Below the pieces are notes generated by a model. It had not been told where the DNA came from. It was given only the letters and a program-made list of their open reading frames with translations, and made no database searches. The position numbers were made by a program, and so were the translations under genes. Below, piece after piece: positions 36,201 through 46,512 of a stretch of DNA of 64,000 nt (its first letter is position 1; each line of letters starts with the position of its first letter). The stretch covers positions 223,595,837 to 223,659,836 of the forward strand of contig NC_061514.1 in assembly GCF_022539505.1 (NCBI RefSeq), in the 5' to 3' direction. Origin of the DNA: Lolium rigidum (Eukaryota; Streptophyta; Magnoliopsida; Poales; Poaceae).

Positions 36201-36550
36201 TCATATTATTTAGAGCAATCTTCTTGATCTTATCATAGTATCTATTTCTTTTGGTATCTTCTTTGTGGTTCATTTGGTTGCTTGCTTCATTTGTTGAAAC
36301 TTCTTGACTTTATTATCTTTTTGCAATCTTTGATCCTCTATATAGTGTGATTCCTTTCAAATATTCGTTATTGGATACATGCATTTGATTCCACTCAAAT
36401 TATGAGAATGCACACGGTATGGAGGGACTCTCACTTTATTGGTCTTCTAAATATTTCACCCATTTCGGAAATTGGTGCCAATGGGGGAGAAGTTTGGAGG
36501 GTTTAAGGGAATTTGGTTATGTCTTTGCTTTGTGCTTAAGCATCTGCCTA
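33226..36550 (+). other. AT-rich tail of the gag-like retroelement
   Basis: No credible ORF over 3.3 kb. It contains diverged direct repeats, for example ACCTTGGGGAGCTTCCTCAT at 36025-36044 and again at 36185-36204, and several GGAGTGAT... phrases. A purine-rich CCAATGGGGGAGAAG near 36478 resembles the polypurine-like motif seen in the 3' region of SIRE/Maximus-type copia elements. Neither LTR is recognised. Confidence 0.45.
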
Positions 36551-37262
36551 TCAATATTCATCGGATCCCAACAAACACAACATGTAGGATTACAAATAGA
36601 TGATCTTGATCATGATAGGCAGCTCACAAGATCTAACATGATAGCACAATGAGGAGAAGACAACCATCTAGCTACTGCTATGGACCCATAGTCCAGGGGT
36701 GAACTACTCACACATCGATCCGGAGGCGATCATGGCGACGAAGAGACCTCCGGGAGATGATTCCCCTCTCCGGCAGGGTGCCGGAGGCGATCTCCTGAAT
36801 CCCCCGAGATGGGATTGCCGGCGGCGGCGTCTCTGGAAGGTTTTCCGTATCGTGGCTCTCGGTACTGGGGTATTCGCGACGAAGGCTTTAAGTAGGCGGA
36901 AGGCGGAGTCGGAGGAGTCATGGGGGGCCCACACGCTAGGGCCGCGCGGGCCCCCCTTAGGCCGCGCCGCCCTAGTGTGGCGGCGCCCCGTGGCCCCACT
37001 TCGTATCTCCCTCGGTCTTCTGGAAGCTTCGTGGAAAAATAGACCCCTGGGCGTTGATTTCGTCCAATTCCGAGAATATTTCCTTACTAGGATTTCTGAA
37101 ACCAAAAACAGCAGAAAACAGCAACTGGCTCTTCGGCATCTCGTCAATAGGTTAGTGCCGAAAAATGCATAATAATGACATATAATGTGTATAAAACCTG
37201 TGATTATCATCATAAAAGTAACATGGAACATAAGAAATTATAGATACGTTTGGGACGTATCA
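36551..37262 (-). repeat. Truncated LTR of the A/C/E family, reversed
   Basis: The complement begins TGATACGTCCCAAACGTATC at 37262 and matches about the first 710 bp of the LTR at 4996. It breaks off inside the LTR at about 36551 next to the AT-rich tail. The intact LTR start abuts a LINE frame. Confidence 0.85.
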
Positions 37263-37600
37263 ATCGGCCACAGAATTAAGTCTAATAGTAGTTGCTTTTG
37301 TAACAAATTTAAAATAGACTTTAAGAAGGCAGATTGATCTATATTGTTGAATCCGTTTGGCATCACTAACCTTTGGCAATAGAATAATTTTCCCGAAATT
37401 AATGCGGAAAAGCTCAAGCTGGCCACCATGAAGCTCTCCAAAGGGCTCCATTAGATCCGTCTTGATTATATCCTAGAATGTTTGATAAAACTATGCTGGG
37501 AAACCATCCGAACCTAGCGCTTTATTATGCTCCATTTGGAAAATCGCCTTCTTCACCTACTCCTCGGAGAATAAGGAGCAAGAGCAGTGAGCACAGTGAG
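37263..37600 (-). pseudogene. LINE ORF2 reverse transcriptase fragment
   Basis: The minus strand reads like a plant L1 reverse transcriptase core: KALGSDGFPA, INFGKIILLPKV, IQQYRSICLLKVYFK. Internal stops are present. It is cut at its downstream side by the truncated LTR. Confidence 0.7.
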
Positions 37601-38139
37601 CAAGATTGGAGAAGAGTTGGGGCTCGATTCAATCGCGTGGTCGTGCTCATGCAGTGTGCCACACTTGCAGCTGCGTCGATACCCTGGCAGCCCATGGCTA
37701 CGTCCGGCAGTGCGCCGCTCGATCCTTCTGCGTTGCTAGCTCCTGTTAGGTTGCTCCATCGCTTACCCCTTGTTTTTCAGTCGAATGAAGGTGAATTCTC
37801 TAAAAAAGGCCGGTCTTCACGAAGGTCCAAAAATCTCTCCGCATGCGACGCGTGGTGCGTTGTGGTGCCAGAATTTTGGTGGGAAGTGGTCTTCCTGCCC
37901 GTCAAATGTTGCAAGGGGAAGTAAGGTGGGATAGGAGAGGAGAGAGAAGGACAGGGGATGGTCCAGTTTTCCCTTTATTTTTTTAGATTGATTTTTTCTA
38001 AATGAAAAATCTTGCGAACCGTAAGTCTAAATTGTGAACCGTTTTCACTTTTGAGATCCTCGCGTCGAGATCTTCAAAACTAGATCCCATCTAGATAGGT
38101 TTCGAAATACTTTTTTCAGTACTTCCAATACTAATGTGA
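37601..38139. other. Unassigned spacer
   Basis: The one ORF crossing this stretch on the plus strand (37478-37924) begins antisense to the LINE fragment and resembles nothing I recognise. I see no gene. Confidence 0.4.
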
Positions 38140-38533
38140 TTGTACTCGTTGTGGTACCTAAATGTACTCGTGTTTCAACTGATAAGTACTTCTGTTTTTA
38201 GTGTATTTGATGCAGTTTTTCCCTTTACTCAGCAATTGTACTTATTCGTGTGCGCTAATGTACTTGTGTTTTTGTACCAGTACTTCTTAGTGTGCGCGAC
38301 TGTACCTCTGTGCTAGTACTCGCTCGTGTGTGCGACCGTACTTCTGTACCAGTACTCGCTCGTGTGCGCGACTGTACCTGCTCGTGTGCGTGGCTGTACC
38401 TGCTCATATGTTCGACTGTACTTCTGTGCATGTACTTGCTCGTGTGCGCGATTGTACCTGATAGTGTGCACGACTGTACTTGTACTCGTCCGTGTGTTCA
38501 ACTGTACTCGTGTGTTATATGCAATTGTACTCG
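38140..38533. repeat. Minisatellite of TGTACTxGCTCGTGTGCGCGAC type, left part
   Basis: Imperfect ~22-bp units such as GTACTCGCTCGTGTGCGCGA, each centred on GTAC. The array is split by a hAT element and resumes at 39184. Confidence 0.85.
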
Positions 38534-39183
38534 CAAAGGCGGAGCCAGGCCCAGGCCACACGGGCGACGGCCTGGGGCGTGAGAAATCCATTGAGCCTAT
38601 ATTTCGGATTTTGGCCTGGGGCGCAGCCCAGCCCAGCTAGGGATGGCTTTCCTCACGTTTTTCCCCACACTGTGAGCGCGAGAGCTAGCGAAGACACACA
38701 CGGATGGAACAAATCGAAACCCCAACCCCCAGGAGACGAGAGCGAGCGACGGCCGCCTCCGCGCCATTGCTGCCGCCGGGATTCGGCTCCACTGCTCCAG
38801 GCTCCAGCACTGGCGAGCGGCGGGCTCCGCTTTCCGTGCCTCTCCCTCTCCAACCTCCGCTTTTCCGGCGTCTCGTGACTCCCGTCGCCGCCTCGCCTCC
38901 TGGCCCGGCGCAGAGCTAGGTTTTCCTCTTTCCCCCCTTTTTCTCTACCCTTTGTTTCCTCAATTTTTCTTACAATTTGATTGTCTAAATTTCCCCTTTA
39001 GTTAGGTGCTCTGGCCGTAGCTATTTTAGTTAATTTAGCTACCGATTATATTTTACAGGAGGATAAGATGAACGAAAGAAACACAATTGATAGTTTTTTC
39101 CCATTGCAAACCACATAATCGGACTTTTTTTTTTGCCCTTTGTAGTTCGTCCGTGGCGTGACAAATTCCTGGCTCCGCCGTTG
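38534..39183. mobile_element. Non-autonomous hAT element (650 bp)
   Basis: Terminal inverted repeats are CAAAGGCGGAGCCAGG and (complemented right end) CAACGGCGGAGCCAGG, one mismatch. They are flanked by a perfect 8-bp target duplication TGTACTCG (38526-38533 and 39184-39191), the hAT signature. The interior is GC-rich on the left and AT-rich on the right. No transposase; ORFs inside are short and unrecognised. Confidence 0.92.
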
Positions 39184-39400
39184 TGTACTCGTGCGTTCTA
39201 CACAACTGTACTTGTGTGTTGTACATAGCTATATTCGTGTTCTCGCGCGGATGTACGCGTGGATTTCGTGTGGTGGGCGTACACGCGGACTGACACGTAC
39301 TTGCGCGGAGGCGCTGTACACGCGTTTGTACTCGCGCGGAGGAGTGGCGTACGCACGGAAGGAAGAGTGATGTACGCGCGGAAGGAGTACGCCACGCGCA
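39184..39400. repeat. Minisatellite, right part
   Basis: Continuation of the GTAC-centred repeat after the hAT insertion, with more diverged units (GTACGCGCGGA and GTACTCGCGCGGAGG). Confidence 0.7.
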
Positions 39401-40391
39401 CGGGATCGTCCATGTGCTGCCACCAGTCAAACGCAGAGGCGCTGTACGTGCGGAAGCGTGCGGTTCGCTCGCTCCGAAACAGGCCTTCTGAAAGGTCGGC
39501 CTCCGTCCAGTCGTACCCGAACGAAGGAGATAGATAATGCAACAGACGGGCCAATGTTTTCTAGTAATAGAGTGGGCCTTGAATACATATTAGTAAGTAT
39601 TTGTTTTGCAGAAAACTAGGGTGGGCCATGGCCCAGTTTAGCCCCAACTAAGCTCTGCCAGTGCCTATGGATATTCCTCTTCATGTATGTTCGATTGAAA
39701 GGTTGTTCTGCTGAAAGGATGCGGCGAGTGATAAGAATGAAAAATGTCACAAAATAGTGTATCCGAATGATACTGATGATTGTGTAAAAGGAAACAGATC
39801 AAGGTGATCTGTCTCACCCTTCAGTGAATTATATTATGTTTCAGCATAGTAGCAATAGTTCGTGTGAGATATACCTTTCTGCAATTACCTAATTTGCTTC
39901 TCTTTGCAACATAAAACTCTTTTGCAGCAGAACTGATTGTTGGATGCAAACGTCGTGTGATCCATGCCATGTGTTCTTTGAGATGGCCACGGCTAAAAAA
40001 ATCCAAGCGGTGAGATTCGAACTTTAAACATTGTACTTCCACGCGTGAGTTGCCTTCTTATGCATGCAGTTAGAGATACTTGAAATAGTTATATAGGTCA
40101 CTGTTCACAATATACTTGAGTGAATGCTGAATGAATCAGACTTTCAGTTTGTGTGCAAATTTGTATGAGGATGTTTCCTGTGGTCTCCATGCTCTTTAAT
40201 TACGCAACAATTTCTCTCTATTTTCATTTTGGATTCACCTCTTTTATTTTGTTAAGAATTTTCTTTAGCACTACTCTCTCCATCCGCAAAAAGGCTAGTG
40301 GTATCTTAGTCATGATAAAGTTCATAAGGTTCCTCCAGGTTGTGTTGCATGCTGCAAAAGTTGAAAAGTTTCTTCTGTTATGCAATACCCA
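39401..40391. other. Spacer with possible hAT end and weak exon-like signal
   Basis: CTAAGCTCTGCCAGTG near 39650 looks like the right terminus of another hAT-type element whose left end I cannot find. Near 39917-40027 an acceptor-like CTCTTTTGCAG is followed by short open frames, but no upstream exons or known domain are evident. Otherwise nothing is seen. Confidence 0.3.
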
Positions 40392-40400
40392 TTTATTATG

Positions 40401-40957
40401 GAGCTAAATACACCACGAGTCCTAATAGTTGTAGTTCATGTGCATTTTAGTCCCAATAGTTGTAAAATGGAGTAATGTAGTCCCAAAAGTTGTTCATTTG
40501 TGCAAAAGTAGTCCCAAATAATTATGGTGCTGACACGTGGCATTTGGTCTTTTCGCAAAAGTCCCCCTACCTTTTTCCTATACCAGATCTGGCCCCGCAG
40601 ATGCCTAACTCAGGTGGGTCCCACCTGTCAGGTTGGAGCAAGAAATAAAACAAAAGCGCGTCTGCCGGGTGGGGAAGCTAATGGCCGATGAGTAGATGAG
40701 CTAAATACACCACGAGTCCTAATAGTTGTAGTTCATGTGCATTTTAGTCCCAATAGTTGTAAAATGGAGTAATGTAGTCCCAAAAGTTGTTCATTTGTGC
40801 AAAAGTAGTCCCAAATAATTATGGTGCTGACACGTGGCATTTGGTCTTTTCGCAAAAGTCCCCCTACCTTTTTCCTATACCAGATCTGGCCCCGCAGATG
40901 CCTAACTCAGGTGGGTCCCACCTGTCAGGTTGGAGCAAGAAATAAAACAAAAGCGCG
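40401..40957. repeat. Tandem duplication of the left arm of the MULE
   Basis: Two 260-bp copies, identical by eye, 297 bp apart, each starting GAGCTAAATACACCACGAGT and ending AAAGCGCG. Confidence 0.95.
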
Positions 40958-41261
40958 CTGGAGCTGGTATTCGAACGCACAACCAATACGGGGGGTTGGT
41001 TGTAACCCTCACCTATCAACCGGCAGCGATGACCGTTCCTTATGAAACATTGCAGACCATTTGGTTATTTATATTAGATATTTTCTGTTGGAACTGGACA
41101 GCCTAGGTCTTTGCGTGCTCCAGCCACTTGGGTCTTTGCTGGCTTACGAACGTAACATGAAAAACCTTCATTAGCTAGCACCAATGGCTGTTTAACTACA
41201 GAATTACAACACTAAAATATAAATAAACCTACAGCTACCTAGTGACTGGCTTTAACCCATT

Positions 41262-43302
41262 TAATATTCGCATGCTCCACAAAAATATCATATGATGTTG
41301 TAAATTTCGTCGCTCGCTGCACACGGCAGGTTGTACGAGCACCCCACGTTGGCGGCTGGGTGGTCCGGGCACCAAGCGGCACGTTCGCTAAAGCTCAGCT
41401 CAAGCTCAGCTGCCATGGCCTGTAATTGCTAGAGCTCGAGTACCTGGGGAAGGTGCTCCTGCATATGAATACCCAGTGACAGACCTAGGATTTTGCCAAA
41501 GGGTATGCGGCACTAAATTTTTGGCGCACCAATTGATAATATTTTTTGTAGAATATAGCATAATTATTAAATAAAAGGAATTTTGGAATATAATTTAAAA
41601 ATTAAATTTTGGACACATGCACGACTGACGAGGCATCCTACTATTGAACTAAATTCTCACGGTTGCATCGGATTCTGAACTTCCGAAGTATATGGCTGCC
41701 GCGAGCTAATTATTTTGGCAACACTAGAAGATACAATACAGTTAAATTGTATTATTAAAATAAACTACAAAATATACATAAATAATGTTATAGAAAGTTA
41801 CAATGAAATGTAAAAAAATAATCATATAATTTACTACCGCGAACTAATTAAGTCTCGTTGTCTGTTTGATTAAATCCGATTGACTAGAAAAAATTTGTTA
41901 ACTTTTTTAACGGCATTTTTATAGGTAACCTTAAGCTCTCGATTGTGACACATTAAAACGATGGAGCTGATGGTGCGCGCGTCCGCGTGCTGGCCACCTG
42001 GGCCGGGAGTTCGAATCCTGGCGACAGCACACTATTATATTTTATTTCTTTGTTACCACCTGACAGGTGGGACCCACGTGCGGTAACGATGTGCAAGGCC
42101 AGGTGTGGTATAGGAAATATGTAGGGGCTCTTTGGCGAAAAGACCAAGGCCACGTGTTGGCAGCAGAATAGTTTAGGACTAGTTTTGCACAATGGGACAA
42201 CTTGCGGGACTAACTTACCCCATTTTACAACTATTGGGACTAAAATGCACCTAAACTACAACTATTAGGACTAGTGGTGTATTTAGCTCTTAATATTCGC
42301 ATGCTCCACAAAAATGTCATATGATGTTGTAAATTTCGTCGCTCGCTGCACACGGCAGGTTGTACGAGCACCCCACGTTGGCGGCTGGGTGGTCCGGACA
42401 CCAAGCGGCACGTTCGCTCAAGCTCAGCTGCCATGGCCTGTAATTGCTAGAGCTCGAGTACCTGGGGAAGGTGCTCCTGCATATGAATACCCAGTGACAG
42501 ACCTAGGATTTTGCCAAAGGGTATGCGGCACTAAATTTTTGGCGCACCAATTGATAATATTTTTTGTAGAATATAGCATAATTATTAAATAAAAGGAATT
42601 TTGGAATATAATTTAAAAATTAAATTTTGGACACATGCACGACTGACGCATCCTACTATTGAACTAAATTCTCACGGTTGCATCGGATTCTGAACTTCCG
42701 AAGTATATGGCTGCCGCGAGCTAATTATTTTGGCAACACTAGAAGATACAATACAGTTAAATTGTATTATTAAAATAAACTACAAAATATACATAAATAA
42801 TGTTATAGAAAGTTACAATGAAATGTAAAAAAAATCATATAATTTACTACCGCGAACTAATTAAGTCTCGTTGTCTGTTTGATTAAATCCGATTGACTAG
42901 AAAAAATTTGTTAACTTTTTTAACGGCATTTTTATAGGTAACCTTAAGCTCTCGATTGTGACACATTAAAACGATGGAGCTGATGGTGCGCGCGTCCGCG
43001 TGCTGGCCACCTGGGCCGCGAGTTCGAATCCTGGCGACAGCACACTATTATATTTTATTTCTTTGTTACCACCTGACAGGTGGGACCCACGTGCGGTAAC
43101 GATGTGCAAGGCCAGATGTGGTATAGGAAATATGTAGGGGCTCTTTGGCGAAAAGACCAAGGCCACGAGTTGGCAGCAGAATAGTTTAGGACTAGTTTTG
43201 CACAATGGGACAACTTGCGGGACTAATTTACCCCATTTTACAACTATTGAGACTAAAATGCACCTAAACTACAACTATTAGGACTAGTGGTGTATTTAGC
43301 TC
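41262..43302. repeat. Tandem duplication of the right block of the MULE
   Basis: Two copies with a 1029-bp offset, nearly identical. Differences include a short indel at CGACGAGGCATCC/CGACGCATCC and one in a CTCAAG repeat. Each copy contains GAGTTCGAATCCTGG, a tRNA box-B-like motif, and ends with the right terminal repeat. Confidence 0.95.
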
Positions 43303-43447
43303 TTTATTATGGTTACTTAGTTGATGAGACATGCATGTGTGTTTTGTCCTGATGAAACATGCTTAGCCATGGTACCTGGTGGCTGGGCCATCGTTCCCTA
43401 TTTCATTTGTATACGGCTCAGTGAGAAAACAACGTGGCCGGTTGGTC

Positions 43448-43613
43448 TATAAAGAGGAGCGACCTCTTCTGCACCGAGCATGACTGATGTAGTCTTGGTT
43501 CTCAAACTACTGTGTAGTCTTTTCAGTCTCTCCTAGAGCATTATTAGTACATGTTTCTCCGAGGATAGGAGCGTCGTTTGTTTCCTGGTCAGTTTCCACT
43601 TCTCCTTGTTAAC
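43448..43613 (+). promoter_or_regulatory. Probable TATA box and leader of the DUF247 gene, with two short uORFs
   Basis: TATAAA at 43448-43453 lies 160 bp upstream of the chosen ATG. Two short upstream ORFs lie in the leader: 43480-43536 (18 codons, MTDVVLVLKL...) and 43551-43568 (5 codons). Both end before the main start and could dampen translation. The transcription start is not known. Confidence 0.5.
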
Positions 43614-45140
43614 ATGCAGATACCTTGCGACTATGATCAGCTGGCCTTTGCTGATTGGAAGAGGAGGCCCATGGAAACAACTGCATGGGTTCCTGGCATC
43701 CCTTTGGAGATGACAATTGCTGCTCCTGCTAGCCACGGTGACATGGTCCTTAGCTCAAGGGGACAGCAGCAGCTGAAGCTGGTTGAGAGTACTGATCATC
43801 ATCAGTATGACTGGAGTAGCCCGATCGAAGTGTTTGAGCAAGCAGTACAAGCATTTGAGGATGAAGTTGGCGAGATGGAAACGAAGATCCACCTCTTCCC
43901 TGCAAGCATGAAAGATCTCTCCGCCCAGTACGCCGCCCCAAAGGTCGTGTCCATCGGCCCTTACCACCACGGCAAGAGCCCGGACTTCCGGCAGATGGAG
44001 AGCGCCAAGTATGCGGCCGCCTGCCACTTCATCAAGGATTCGGGGCACTCCGTCGAGGAGGTGTATGGGGCGGTCTTCGCAGTAGCGGACGAAGCCCGCA
44101 GCCACTACGACAAGGACAAGGTGCGACGTTTCGGCGATGACGATTTCAAGCCTATGATGTTCTATGATGGCTGCTTCTTGCTGCAGTATATGATGTCTTG
44201 GTGCGGACACAGCGGCGATGATGATGACGGCACGGCAGTGGATGTGGATCCGTTGCTGAATAGTGTTTTCAGCTCCAATGACCGCCGAATCTTCAGCGAC
44301 ATTGTACTACTTGAGAACCAGCTCCCTTGGGTGGTGGTTGAAAAGCTCATGGGCTTCATGCCCAATCCCCTGGACATGGAAACGTTCCTTGGACGGGTGA
44401 AACCGTCTCTGCGATCCCGCCAAGATCTTCTTTTTGATCCTCCTAAACTGGACAGCAGCTACAAACCTCCACATCTCCTTGGCCTCCTACGACACTACAT
44501 TGTAGGGAGCAATCACATTAGTGCTACTCAGGTGTCAGAGGCTGAGACCGAAATATCCCACAAGGCCAAGAAAGTGTCACTTTCTGTCAGTGTCATCGAA
44601 CTCGCGGAGATCGGCATCGAGCTCACAGCAACCAAAACTAAAGCAGAACTACAGGACATGGGCATCAAGAGAGGGATCTTCTCTGGAGAGCTCTTCCTAG
44701 CGCCTCTGTCACTGGACGATGCAAACGCAGGATTCCTTGTCAACATGGCAGCTTTAGAGCTATGCATGACCCCAGATTTCTCCGAAGCCGATGATACATT
44801 GTCGACAGTCTGCTCGTACCTCTGCCTCCTGGGCATGGTCACGGACAGTGAGGAGGATGTGCAGCAGCTGCGAAAGAAGCATATCCTGCAAGGAGGAGCA
44901 GGGCTCACCAACAAGAACGCGCTTGACTTGTTCATCAGCCTCGAGAAGCACCTGCGCCCCGGGAACTCCTATTTCAACACCATTGTAGGCATTGAAAACT
45001 ACAAGGTCGAAAGGCGGTGGTGGATCATAGTGTACAAGTTTGTTTACAAGAACCTCAAAACCATCATCACCGTGGTGTCCGCCATGGCTGGATTTGCTGG
45101 CTTCCTTGGTGCGATCAAGTCTCTCAAGGGATCAAGATAA
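43614..45140 (+). CDS. DUF247 domain protein (508 aa), intact and intronless
   Basis: The ATG at 43614 is the first in frame. Later Met codons at 43671 and 43710 are alternatives, since the first ~90 residues lie outside the conserved domain. The DUF247 (UPF0481-type) domain runs from about residue 91 (KIHLFPASM) to the end. Hallmarks: IGPYHHGK (114-121), FYDGCFLLQY (183-192), VLLENQLPWV (231-240), and a single hydrophobic segment near the C-terminus (about 483-501, TIITVVSAMAGFAGFLGAI). Length and intronless structure fit grass DUF247 genes, which are putative membrane proteins of mostly unknown biochemistry. In ryegrass, DUF247 genes are the candidate male determinants at the S and Z self-incompatibility loci, but the family is large, so this copy cannot be assigned. 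It is the only clearly intact host gene here, with a Mutator element just upstream. Confidence 0.92.
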   Translation: MQIPCDYDQLAFADWKRRPMETTAWVPGIPLEMTIAAPASHGDMVLSSRGQQQLKLVESTDHHQYDWSSPIEVFEQAVQAFEDEVGEMETKIHLFPASMKDLSAQYAAPKVVSIGPYHHGKSPDFRQMESAKYAAACHFIKDSGHSVEEVYGAVFAVADEARSHYDKDKVRRFGDDDFKPMMFYDGCFLLQYMMSWCGHSGDDDDGTAVDVDPLLNSVFSSNDRRIFSDIVLLENQLPWVVVEKLMGFMPNPLDMETFLGRVKPSLRSRQDLLFDPPKLDSSYKPPHLLGLLRHYIVGSNHISATQVSEAETEISHKAKKVSLSVSVIELAEIGIELTATKTKAELQDMGIKRGIFSGELFLAPLSLDDANAGFLVNMAALELCMTPDFSEADDTLSTVCSYLCLLGMVTDSEEDVQQLRKKHILQGGAGLTNKNALDLFISLEKHLRPGNSYFNTIVGIENYKVERRWWIIVYKFVYKNLKTIITVVSAMAGFAGFLGAIKSLKGSR

Positions 45141-45989
45141 GCTGCACCCTCCTGTGCTGCGATCGATGAAGTGTTGTTTTGAGTGTGCTTAGCTGCTGCG
45201 ACAGTCAGTTTTCCCTGTATGTCAGTTCTATTTGCAATGATATCTTGATATAAACATTCTCTAGCTTAGCAAGGGTGTTAAATGTTTTTCTTTATGGTGT
45301 CATTTGTCTCGCCAACAGGGGTTTTCATAACTCCGATTCTGGCTTACTTAACTGCCCTTGTGAACCAAATGTGCGTACAGTATGATAATTTCCTGCCAGA
45401 ATTAATTCACTGTATATGAGTTCCATTTGCATTGATATCTTAATATCGATATTCTCTGTATATGTGGTATTATCCTAGCTGCGCAAGAATTTAAGTGAGG
45501 GCTGACTAAGCTAGCACTACCACCAACCCAGCGCGTACGTTGCAAATGCAACACATCATGGCGAAGCATAGATGAGGTCATATGCTAATAGGGCAATGTT
45601 AATTAGGTGCCAGAATTAGGCCAAGACGTACCGTAGCCCATTACAGTTGAAAAAAGTAAACTAGACCGCTCGATCGGCACACGATGAGCAGAGGGATCTG
45701 TTACTTTGTTAATTCATCCATCGTGGCCTCGTGGGGTGCTTTTAGCATTCGAGGAGCAGCTATGGATACATATACTTGGTAATTTCTTTTTGACTTTCCA
45801 GCAAAGCATAGCTAACAGTATGGCCTTTGATATTTGTCAAGGTAAAGCACAGGCTTTATCCAAGTCTCAATGCCATGACATGCAAGTCTTTTGCATGTTC
45901 TTGAAAAAAAAAACAAGCTTTTCCCTCATGCATGCTGGGTTGTGCCTTCACTTTTCGATGCGAGTTGCGCGTTCGTAATTAATTATGAA
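45141..45989 (+). other. 3' flank of the DUF247 gene
   Basis: Probable 3' UTR and spacer. A diverged ~48-bp direct repeat occurs at about 45217-45264 and 45413-45460 (shared TTTGCAWTGATATCTTRATAT). No second gene, and no small secreted-protein ORF, is recognised. Confidence 0.5.
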
Positions 45990-46512
45990 CTTGTGATTAT
46001 GATAAGGTGGTTGGGGATCTTTGGCAGAAGGCTGTCAAAGGTGTCGGTTTAGAGGGTTTTGCAAAAACTCTTACTAGTTTGCAAAGTGGTTTATCGTCCT
46101 GGGGTACGGCAACCTTTGGAAATTTTTAAAAAGGGTCCTGAAATCATGTTGAGGGAACTGGAGCTAGAGCGTCTTGTAGCCCTGCCTGCTTAATGAAATC
46201 CTCTTTTACCCGCAAAAAAAACCTTCGAATTTTTTTAAAAAAGGTTGAACAATCTAAAAAGAGAGCTTGAGCAGGTACACAGACTTTCAGTGGGTAGAGG
46301 CCCATCAGCGGAGGAAAGAAAAATAATGGAGAGAATCAATGAGGTTTTGTACCAAGAGGAGATTCGAACTAAGCCGCGATCACGAGGTCAATTGGCTAAG
46401 GTTAAGAGAACATTTCTACCCTCAACGTGAGGATGGCGCATGTTGCGCCGATGTCGAGGTTGTTAAAGAGGAGGTTCAAGGTTTCTATAAGGATGTGTAC
46501 ATATCAGATGGC
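45990..46512 (+). pseudogene. LINE ORF2, part 1
   Basis: Reads like the segment upstream of a plant L1 reverse transcriptase: KTLTSLQSGLSSWGTATFG, then RELEQVHRLSVGRGPSAEE, INEVLYQEEI, then FYKDVYISDG. It is interrupted by a short retroposed insert at 46133-46220 and then by the CACTA element at 46513. The frame resumes at 57298. Several frameshifts. Confidence 0.75.
46133..46220 (+). mobile_element. Short poly(A)-tailed retroposed fragment
   Basis: An 88-bp insert ending CCCGCAAAAAAA is bracketed by imperfect ~21-bp duplications (46112-46132 and 46221-46242: ACCTT..GAA.TTTTTAAAAA). This fits a target-primed retroposition of a 5'-truncated LINE or SINE into the LINE frame. Confidence 0.6.

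Larger units (their letters stand above)
40401..43302. mobile_element. Mutator-like non-autonomous element with duplicated ends
   Basis: The element is bounded by GAGCTAAATACACCAC at 40401 and its complement ending at 43302. Similarity between the two arms extends over about 250 bp. It is flanked by a perfect 9-bp target duplication TTTATTATG (40392-40400 and 43303-43311), the Mutator signature. Internally the left arm is present twice (40401-40660 and 40698-40957) and a ~1.03 kb right block is present twice (41262-42289 and 42291-43302), each ending in a right terminus. No transposase. It lies immediately upstream of the DUF247 gene. Confidence 0.9.

Noticed and set aside
36699..37231. 157- and 175-codon ORFs on opposite strands
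   Set aside because: Both are inside the reversed truncated LTR.
38292..38640. Cys/Val-rich ORFs resembling secreted cysteine-rich peptides
   Set aside because: They are translations of the GTAC-centred minisatellite, in several frames and both strands.
39917..40027. Exon-like stretch after a CTCTTTTGCAG acceptor
   Set aside because: Two competing short frames, no upstream exon or known domain; too weak to call a gene.
45706..45978. 90-codon ORF downstream of DUF247, considered as a small secreted self-incompatibility partner
   Set aside because: No ATG at the front, no convincing signal peptide or conserved Cys pattern.
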